Shown here piece by piece: positions 57,086 through 64,000 of a stretch of 64,000 nucleotides of DNA. The translations under genes were made by a program, and so were the position numbers. The notes under the pieces were generated by a model, which made no database searches, was not told the DNA's origin, and was given only the letters and a program-made list of their open reading frames with translations. Every line of letters begins with the position of its first letter. Position 1 is the stretch's first letter. Source of the stretch: Monoplex corrugatus (Eukaryota > Mollusca > Gastropoda > Littorinimorpha > Ranellidae). Location of the stretch: NCBI GenBank assembly GCA_030674185.1, contig JAPXFY010000013.1:52218067-52282066 (forward strand), written 5' to 3'.

Positions 57086-59147
57086 ATACCCTGCCTCGCC
57101 CTCTGCCCTTCTGGAAACATCATGTACAGCCATGGTCCTGTTGGTGAGAAAGGAGCGGATGAATTGAAATAGATTAGATGAGATGCCAGCTTCCTTAAGG
57201 TGATGTAAAAGTTTGGCATGCTACCAGTATCAAAAGCTTTGGCAATGTCAAGGAAGCGAGAAAGCATAATCTTTTTTTTGGCTAAGGCTTTGCAGATGTG
57301 TTCACCAAGACGAACTAAATGGTCATTGACACTACGTCCTTTTTGAAATCCAGCCTGGGAAGTAAGGAGTAGTCCTTTCTTGGCAATAAAAAATCGAAGT
57401 CGATCTTGAATGATGCGTTCATACACCTTTCCAAGATGTGAAGTAAGAGAGATAGGTCTGTAGTTGTTGATTTGATTACAGGGCTTGTTGACTTTCGAAA
57501 TTGGGATGACAATGGCCTCCTTCCAGGATTGAGGAATGGTTCCGTCTGTCCAACATTCGTTAAAGAAGGTTAAGATTGTTTTTAGGAAAGAGGAAGGTAA
57601 TTTCTGAAGCAAGGGATAGGTGAGTAAATCACCTCCTGGAGAAGATTTAGTTGATTTAATTTGATGAAGAGCTCTAAGTAACTCAAAGAAAGTGAGAGGG
57701 TCATCTTGACCGGTTGGAGGGGACAAATCCATAGTTCTTGAGCCTGTCTAAACTGTTGTTCCTGAGGAAGGTGGCTAGTCAGGCTGGCACAGGCGAAATG
57801 ATGAAGAAAGGCTTCAGCCTTCTCTTGTGAGGTAGTTAAGACCTTGCTGTCCAATGAAGAGATGTTGTGATCAGGTGGATTGTAGCTTCTTCATAAAAGC
57901 TTAAGATGTTTCCACGTAGTCGTGAGATCTCCACTGCAAGAGTTAGCCTTGTCAGTCCAGTAGTGAAGTTTAGCTTCAGCAATGATTTTCTTACTAGATA
58001 CATTCGCTTCTTTCATGGAAGAATAGCTTAACTGTATGTCTTTGATAGTAGCTTGACACTTTCTCAGACGTAAGTATTGACAATAAGCACGGCGTTTATG
58101 TTGGACAGCTAATTTACAGGCAGGTGTCCGCCAAGGGTGTCCTCATCGTTGAGACGGCCGTTTCATCAATGGGATTGAAACTTTGGCAGCGTTGAAAATA
58201 TGATTTGTAATCTGGGCATTTCAGTCATCAATGGTTTGGTTGAGATCTAGTAGAACCTCTGTTGATAACAGGGATTTAAAACGAATCCAGTCTGCTTTCT
58301 CCAGATTTAAGTGACGTGGTGTAGGAGGATTGTGATGACAGGGAGTAAGTTGAAGAACAACTTCTATTGGAAGATGATCCAAAGACAAGGATCATCAGAA
58401 CGTCATGTAACTACCCCAGTTTGGCGATGTGAAGGAACATCAAGAACATCCATGTAACTAGACCACCAGTGTTGGCTGATGTGAAGGAATCATCAAGAAC
58501 AGTCCATGTAACTAGACCACCAGTGTTGGCTGATGTGAAGGAATCATCAAGAACAGTCCATGTAACTAGACCACCAGTGTTGGCTGATGTGAAGGAGAGG
58601 CCAATAGCAAAAGGGGAGTGGCCAGCAATATCAGGAAATCTGGTGGGACTCCCATCATTTAGTAGGATAATGTCAGCATTCTGAATCTGTTCTCCAATGG
58701 CAGGGAAGAGCCAGAATAATTGTATTTCCAGAGTGCATCACGACTGTTGAAATCACCAACGATGATCCAGTTATCAGGAAAGTTAGAGAGCCAACTGAAG
58801 TCAGCAGTGTGGGTAGGGTTATAGTGGTTAAGAATATGAAGATCCTGGCCCAGAGTTGTTTGTATCGTGACAATTCCATATCCAGCTGGTAAGGTTGATG
58901 CAGGCAAAGAACCTTTTCTCGCAGAAAGTCCCTCAAGGACATAAGTGGCTGCTCGAACTGCTCCAGTTTCATCTTGGACCTTGAACGGAGGATAATGATA
59001 ACCAGGAAGCTTTTGGAGATGACAAGAAGACCTCGTGAGAGACTGTAAAGCAAGGACTTCATATGTCTTGATGGAGAGATGTTGGATCAGCAAATCCAAG
59101 GCGGATGATATGGCCCAACAGTTCCATTGAAGAATTCTGACAGCCAT
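57086..59147 (-). pseudogene. LINE ORF2: endonuclease plus partial reverse transcriptase
   Basis: Minus strand. The endonuclease begins MAVRILQWNCWAISSALDLL (59147), then LHILNHYNPTHTADF, NWIIVGDFNSRDALW (GDFN box), and after a shift NADIILLNDGSPTRFPDIAG. A 54-bp tandem repeat (58451-58612) multiplies FTSANTGGLVTWTVLDDS in frame, then the frame reaches DHLPIEVVLQ near 58350. The RT (57079-57732) has SSPGGDLLTYPLL, NNYRPISLTSHLGKVYERII, SQAGFQKGRSVNDHLVRL and FLDIAKAFDT. In another frame it continues SSNLFQFIRSFLTNR to a stop at 57086, before the YADD box. Organisation and motifs fit the Jockey/I group. Confidence 0.8.
58451..58612. repeat. 54-bp tandem repeat, three copies, inside LINE endonuclease
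   Basis: Units start at 58451, 58505 and 58559 with CATGTAACTAGACCACCAGT. A diverged partial unit lies upstream (about 58397-58450). 54 is a multiple of three, so the LINE frame is kept. Confidence 0.95.
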
Positions 59148-60666
59148 GATGAGTGGAGGTGAGGAATGTCTGAAGAAGGGCTAGGAAACTTTTGATTAAG
59201 CAGAGAACCATAGGATCAGCTTCGGCGTATTGAGGTTTAAGACCTTCAATAGTAGATTTGATTACTTCGACAACTTGAAGTATAGACTGATTTTTTGGCT
59301 GGTGTTTTGATCTTGGTTTGGCAGTGGGAGAAGGTTTGAAGGATGTAGCTTGATTGTCATCTCGGTTTGAGATCCTTGGAAGTTGATGGCTGACAGCAAT
59401 AGATTTCTGGCGGTTTTTTGGGTTTCTTGGAGATGGAATGGAGAGTGGATGATCCTTCGTCGCTGGTTGACTTGGTAATTGACTCGGCGAAGAATTGTGA
59501 GAAGGAAGGTCAATGCAAGGCTGAGAAGAAGTTGTCTCAACATGATCAGTGGATTCGACGTTGGTATTATGAGCAGGAGAATGTTCGGAAGGGCTAGGTT
59601 CAGGTGGAACTGATTGACTTTGCTGTCTCAGTCTGCCTGAGGGAATGTGGAAATTCTGGTCCATATCGTCCGTAGCTTTTTTCTCACTGTACCATTTGGT
59701 TCGAGCCATGTGAAGGGCCTCACCAAAGGGAACGTATTTGGTGTTTTTCAGTTAATGTGCAAGTTTACGTATTTTAATTTCAGGGCGTCTGGAGGCAGAA
59801 GCAGCATGGGAACCACAACAGTTAACGCAAAAAGGATGCTGACTTTCACAGCTGTTGGTCGTATGGGACTTCCTGCACTTTGCACAATGAAGTGTACGTC
59901 GGCGACATTCCGACTTGCTGTGGCCCGGTGTTTGGCAGTTGGTGCATCGTCGGATGGGAGGAATGAAAGGTGACACTCTATGTAAAGAGTAGCCGAATAT
60001 CAATGTCAGGTAGGCTGTCGCGTAGAAAGGCAACCCGAACCGAGCCAGTAGGAGTACCATATTTGGTATTCAGCTGTTGAATTGAGTCAGTGGAGAGGCC
60101 TTGGGCCTTGAGATTGTCACGAAGTAGTGTGTTGGCATTGTCCTCCATGGGCACTGTCATCTTGTCTCGCCACCGATTGAATTTGATGACCATAGGCTTA
60201 GGCTGATCACCTGTAGCTTGACCCACACGATGTGCCCTAATAATGTCTGCTTCCTCCCATGTTTTGGGGCCCTGCACACTGTTCAAAACATCAGTCACTG
60301 CAGACCACACGAGTCATAGTCTTCTCTTTCACTACTTTGTGGAACACCATACATTCTGAGGTTATCCTGACGGGAGAACTCTTCTAGCCTATCAGTCTCT
60401 GTAGACAGAGACCTAACCTCCTCAGTCAGATTATTCACTGCCATAGTTAGCCTCCCTGTTTTTTCCTTTCTCTGTGTAGTGTCAGCAAACAGGTAAGACA
60501 TATCTGATGTAATGTTTTCCATGGCTGCAGCTAGTCGATTCTCTCTCTCTCTTCCCATCACTTCTCTGACTAATACACTCGCACTTTTCCTTGACTTCGC
60601 ACAGTTCGCTCTTACAGGGAGACCTGGCAACACTTCATATTTGTTGTAGATTAACATGCAAATCAT
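59059..60666 (-). pseudogene. LINE ORF1 with coiled coil, RNA-binding region and zinc knuckles
   Basis: Minus strand. The N-terminus (60295-60666) is helical (ENRLAAAMENITSDMSYLFA, TEEVRSLSTETDRLEEFSRQ) and leads into DNLRMYGVPQSSE, typical of L1-type ORF1 (Transposase_22). Then IIRAHRVGQATGDQPKPMVI KFNRWRDKM (60160-60240), GTPTGSVRVAFLRDSLPDID (60000-60060), and three knuckles in another frame: CTNCQTPGHSKSEC, CAKCRKSHTTNSC, CVNCCGSH (59790-59960), typical of Jockey/I gag. A long Ser/Pro/Gln-rich tail follows (59059-59709). Frameshifts occur near 60300, 59980 and 59745. ORF1 proteins coat LINE RNA. Confidence 0.75.
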
Positions 60667-61265
60667 TATATTTCATTAGTTTGTGATAGAAAACAATGAA
60701 ACAAAGTAAAAAAACATGACAGAAAACACGATTATTGAGTACAAATGGCTGAAAATGTGCTGAATCAGCAAAAATATCTACTTTCTGTCAAACGGTCTCA
60801 CAAGCAAACAACTTCACCAATCACTTTCCTGTTTTTTTTTTAATCTGACAAATAACCCAAGTTCTTGAATTGTGTGCAAGGACATAGACATTGCTTGATC
60901 GATTCTGAGAATTTACTTCCAATATGAAAAAATAAAAAAACGGATGGGGGGTACCTTAGTATTCTGGCATCAGATTACATTTCCAGGCTACTTGGCTGTA
61001 TATCCATTCACAGAAAGGACCATCAAACCCTTTGGAAGTGAAATTCCAAGTTTCATAGCGATCTGTGCAACTGTTCAGTAGTTATGACATTTTAGGTTGC
61101 GTTCTCTGTCAAAAATGCACATTTTGAGAAATTAGGCCGTAAAGTTCCAGAACAAATAATAAACAATTTGTACAAGTTTCAGAGGTGTGCAACTGCAATA
61201 TTAAGTATGTAGTGTATGTATTATGTCTGCCCCTGTTATCAACAGAAAAAGAGTTTTTTTTTCAC
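60667..61265. other. No recognisable gene
   Basis: A/T-rich, without protein-like frames. It could hold the 5' UTR of the LINE (plus side) and the 3' flank of the Mutator-like gene. Confidence 0.4.
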
Positions 61266-62466
61266 CTAAAACTGTCCAGCACCATACTGCACCCCCTCCT
61301 CCATTTCAAGATGCGCAAGTGCCTGGCGGTTGGCTTGGTGACGTGACTGCCTTGCTTCCTTCACCAAAGCTTCTGAAGCTTTCTCAGCTTTCTTGATCCT
61401 CTTTATTTCTTGCTGCTGCAAGTGAAGGGCCTGTTTTTGAGACACTTTAAGTCCAAGGATTTTCATTTTCGAAGAAAAAGACTCCGATCCAGCATTGAAC
61501 TGGCAGACTGCTGTCTGGACAGCACTCAGTAGTCGTGGTCTCCCAACAAACACATTTTTTGAGCGGTACACCCAGATGAGGTTATTTAAAACTCTCATTG
61601 GCATTTTGTGTGGCTCCTGTTATCATTCTTTCCAACAAACTGTCATCTGACATCCTGCGATAAATGGGAATAATGTGCTGGGAGACCTCTCTGCTAAGCC
61701 ACGTTGATATTGTGCTGGGGCCATGCTTCGGCATTTCAGCACCCACAGCTTCTGCCTTCCTGAAAATACACCAGCTGTCTGCACCCATAGAACATCTAGC
61801 ATGATGAGGGTCATCATCTGTTGAGGCTGAATGAAAAAAGCTGGCCCAAATACATTTTTCATGGCAGCAGGGTTACCTAAATTCTGTCGAATGGCACGGC
61901 CATAATATTTTTGAAGTTTGCTGGCTTTGGCATTTGTGAGATGCCCCTGACCATTACCACCTAACTTGTGTTGTACAGTGGCCTTCCTAAGTGCAGTGCC
62001 CATTCTTTTGTCAGCATGATTGACAGTCCAGCTTTGAAATAAGGTGATCTGGGCCATATGGTTTCAGCTGTTCAAGCATGGAAAATGTGCTGGCATCTCC
62101 ATTGCACACAATGCTTGTATAGCGCAGATTGTAGCGCTCAATAGAGCGCAGCCAAATTCTTCTGGCAGCCTCTGCTTCCATAGCTTTTGCAGATCCAGTA
62201 AAATTTGCATCACAATTTCTATGTTTTTTCTGCCATTCCTCAAACTCAGGGGTGTTACTGCCTAACCTGGTTCTTGCAAGGCAACAAGAATGGCAATAAT
62301 TTGATAGAACTTCAAAATCAATGACCAAACCGGTCTGTACCTCAATAGCAATTCCCACACCATGATGTGACGAAAAACCTCTCTTCTGCCACGTTCCATC
62401 AAAACTCACGGTGACATCCAAAATATCTTCACTGTCCGTGTCTAAATACTTGAAGCACGTTAACAT
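61266..62466 (-). pseudogene. Mutator-like transposase, frameshifted
   Basis: Minus strand, four overlapping frames in order: VSFDGTWQKRGFSSHHGVGI (first Asp in SFDGTW), TGLVIDFEVLSNYCHSC, WQKKHRNCDANFTGSAKAME, YTSIVCNGDASTFSMLEQLK (second Asp in GDAST). Then VNHADKRMGTALRKATVQHK, LQKYYGRAIRQNLGN, GADSWCIFRKAEAVG, IIPIYRRMSDDSLLERMITG ATQNANESFK (Glu candidate in NANES), and IWVYRSKNVFVGRPRL with a basic helical end. These are the landmarks of the Mutator-like transposase domain proteins common in invertebrates. Frameshifts lie near 62040, 61800 and 61600. The N-terminus is missing, and no TIR or 9-11-bp duplication was found. Confidence 0.85.
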
Positions 62467-62857
62467 CTTTTACAGACTGCAGCTGCATAGCTGCTGTCGT
62501 TCAACATGCTCTTGAATTTTTGCTTTGCTGCTGAATCAGGAAAATATTCATTTTATTTTGCAAAAAAAATGGTTACATTAAAAAAAAAATAATTAAACTA
62601 CCTAATATCTAATAAAGTATATATTTTCTTGAAGAAAAATAAACTGGCTATTTATTGCAGATGTTTTTTTGTCAATCCAAGCACAGATAATTCCAGGACA
62701 AGGGGGATAATTTACTTTTCAAAAGATAATTAGGAGTTGATTAAAAAACACACACATAAAATTAATGTGAATGTTTTATAAAGATTATTGTTGGCAGAAA
62801 TGATGAAAAATGGTGTACAATTTATAATCTTGGAGGAGTTTGGCATTATCGAATACT

Positions 62858-63300
62858 TTAGAATTTGTACAATTTTATAAACAAGCAGTACAGTTTCATC
62901 AGAAAACAAGTCAAAAAGGTCCACACAACGTGCATCCAGTGGCAGGAACTCAGTAGGTCCATGGTGGCGGTGGTAAGTGGGGTACTCCTTTGGAATGTCA
63001 ACATCAAAAGTATCGTCTGCTGCAGAACAAACACAGCTCGGTTCACTCCTAGCACGGCCACATGTCTGTCCATGACTTGATCAAACACGCCCATGACAAT
63101 GCCTACCTCTTGAGGTATCGGAATGTCAACTAAATCCTCAGGGTAATCACTGTCCAAACTAGAATCCTCTGTTGGTTGAACAAAAGTGGCATCTCCATCA
63201 CCACGACCACCACTTTCATCACCAGAACTGTCCTGATTATCAGGTAAATCCATCAAAAATCGAGCTACTTCCTCAGCAGATAGCGTCTGGATGCCGTCTT
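62858..63300 (-). pseudogene. piggyBac transposase N-terminal fragment
   Basis: On the minus strand IQTLSAEEVARFLMDLPDNQ leads into an acidic region (SSGDESGGRGDGD, EDSSLDSDYPEDLVDIPIP). In another frame it continues FLPLDARCVDLFDLFSDETV to about 62850. This is the N-terminal layout of piggyBac proteins. The catalytic core is absent. Confidence 0.6.
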
Positions 63301-63407
63301 GGACTTCAATATGGTCAGCACTTTTTCAAACGAAAAAAATCCAATTAAAATCGGCCCAAAACTTCCCGAATAAGAATATGTGTCCCATGCACAGAAGTGT
63401 GCTCTGG

Positions 63408-63429
63408 TCATGTGACTGCAGTCACATGA
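63408..63429. repeat. Perfect 22-bp palindrome
   Basis: Half-site TCATGTGACTG followed directly by its reverse complement. It lies upstream of the piggyBac fragment's N-terminus (on its minus strand) and contains two CATGTGA-like E-box halves. Confidence 0.95.
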
Positions 63430-63476
63430 TTTCAGCTTACTTTCCATTTCATAGTAGTGTTAGAGTACAGCGACCC

Positions 63477-64000
63477 CTATACCGCGCCTACTTCGTTGTT
63501 GGAAGTGAAAGGCTTAATGGCACTCAGGTCTTTCTTGATTTCATCATTTTGTTGTTTGTGCTCCTGCCTCTGATCATTTATTGCTTTTAGAATATCTTTA
63601 GCCCAGTCTGGTGGATTGCTACTGTTCTCTACTTTTTCATTCATATTTTCATTTGCTTCATGTGTTTCTTCAGATGCTTCAGTCACTTCCGGCCCAGGGT
63701 TTTGCTCCACGTCATTGCTTAGCTTCACCCTCCACAGTGAAAACACAGCATTGACTGCACACAGTGTGACAAGCACAGGCACATGCAAGATGGCATGTTG
63801 ACACACATTCTCACTGTCATAACTGTCCAGCTCGGCTGTGGACACAGTTCCTTGAAAGCTATTGTATTCTTTGAATGCAGAAAATTCAGAGTTGAAAGGC
63901 AGGGAAGCATTATCATCGAGGCAGACTCTGCTGAAGTTATCAAGTCCACTCCAAAACAAAAACAGTATGAAGCAGCCACACATGTAGGTCACGATGACAT
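63477..64000 (-). CDS. LINE-ORF1-like protein with 2A-like motif, partial at window edge
   Basis: Minus-strand frame, open to the window edge; first ATG at 63983, so the start may lie outside. A hydrophobic start (MCGCFILFLFWSG) and a second hydrophobic stretch (HAILHVPVLVTLCAVNAVF, 63735-63785) precede DVEQNPGP (63690-63713). This is the consensus 2A ribosome-skipping motif D-V/I-E-x-N-P-G-P, with Gly-Pro as the break point. A charged, probably coiled-coil region follows (DILKAINDQRQEHKQQNDEI). 2A-like motifs in this position are known from non-LTR retrotransposon ORF1 proteins of invertebrates. The GDVE consensus has NDVE here, and skipping strength cannot be judged. It could also be an NLR-type host gene, but the coiled coil favours a LINE. 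Confidence 0.6.
   Translation of the reverse strand, partial: VIVTYMCGCFILFLFWSGLDNFSRVCLDDNASLPFNSEFSAFKEYNSFQGTVSTAELDSYDSENVCQHAILHVPVLVTLCAVNAVFSLWRVKLSNDVEQNPGPEVTEASEETHEANENMNEKVENSSNPPDWAKDILKAINDQRQEHKQQNDEIKKDLSAIKPFTSNNEVGAV

Overview
The window is eukaryotic, non-coding-rich animal DNA. Spliced genes with GT..AG introns, AATAAA signals, long CA/GT, TA and CT microsatellites, tRNA-derived SINEs and many DNA transposons and LINEs support this. The mix of mariner, piggyBac, P, hAT-like, Mutator-like and CR1/RTE-like elements with abundant CA-tailed SINEs fits a marine invertebrate, most likely a mollusc; that placement is inference. I found no confident single-copy host protein gene. 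Non-transposon genes are one complete tRNA-His (7388-7459) and a possible two-exon AT-hook micro-gene (12254-16183).

Layout. 0-8.1 kb: SINE copies, microsatellites, a perfect 40-bp inverted repeat, a mariner element with TIRs and TA duplications (3900-5216), tRNA-His. 8.1-16.2 kb: a deleted piggyBac (9089-10834), AT-rich DNA with a small TIR element (14012-14344) and a ~165-200-bp satellite array (14.7-15.6 kb). 16.3-17.9 kb: LINE endonuclease fragments. 18.1-26.1 kb: a multi-exon minus-strand gene of an unassigned, probably transposase-like family (18591-23887), flanked on both sides by copies of a palindromic motif that forms a ~200-bp array at 24.3-25.3 kb and split by a CR1/L2-like LINE. 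26.1-29.2 kb: a piggyBac with TTAA-flanked ends and an intron. 30.1-31.1 kb: a decayed Gypsy gag with a 41-bp LTR remnant. 31.7-36.0 kb: a second, truncated copy of the 18-24 kb family and another unassigned mobile-type gene. 37.8-45 kb: LINE fragments, a piggyBac fragment with subterminal palindromes, an EN fragment. 45.1-47.6 kb: a CR1/L2-like LINE interrupted by a BED-finger TIR element. 47.9-48.2 kb: a piggyBac MITE. 49.0-55.0 kb: a piggyBac interrupted by a structurally complete THAP/P-type transposon (50051-53487). 55.1-63.3 kb: more piggyBac debris, a LINE with zinc-knuckle ORF1, endonuclease and truncated RT, and a Mutator-like transposase. 63.5-64.0 kb: an open frame with a 2A-like DVEQNPGP motif followed by a charged coiled-coil-like tail.

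The region reads as nested transposons. Two nestings are resolved to the base: the P element in piggyBac (8-bp duplication) and the BED-finger element in the LINE (6-7-bp duplication). The LINE in the 18-24 kb gene is also exact, but without a target duplication. Most transposases carry one or more frameshifts, several next to homopolymers, so both decay and assembly error are possible. The best leads for something new are the 18.1-26.1 kb element, the P-in-piggyBac nest, and the 2A-like frame.
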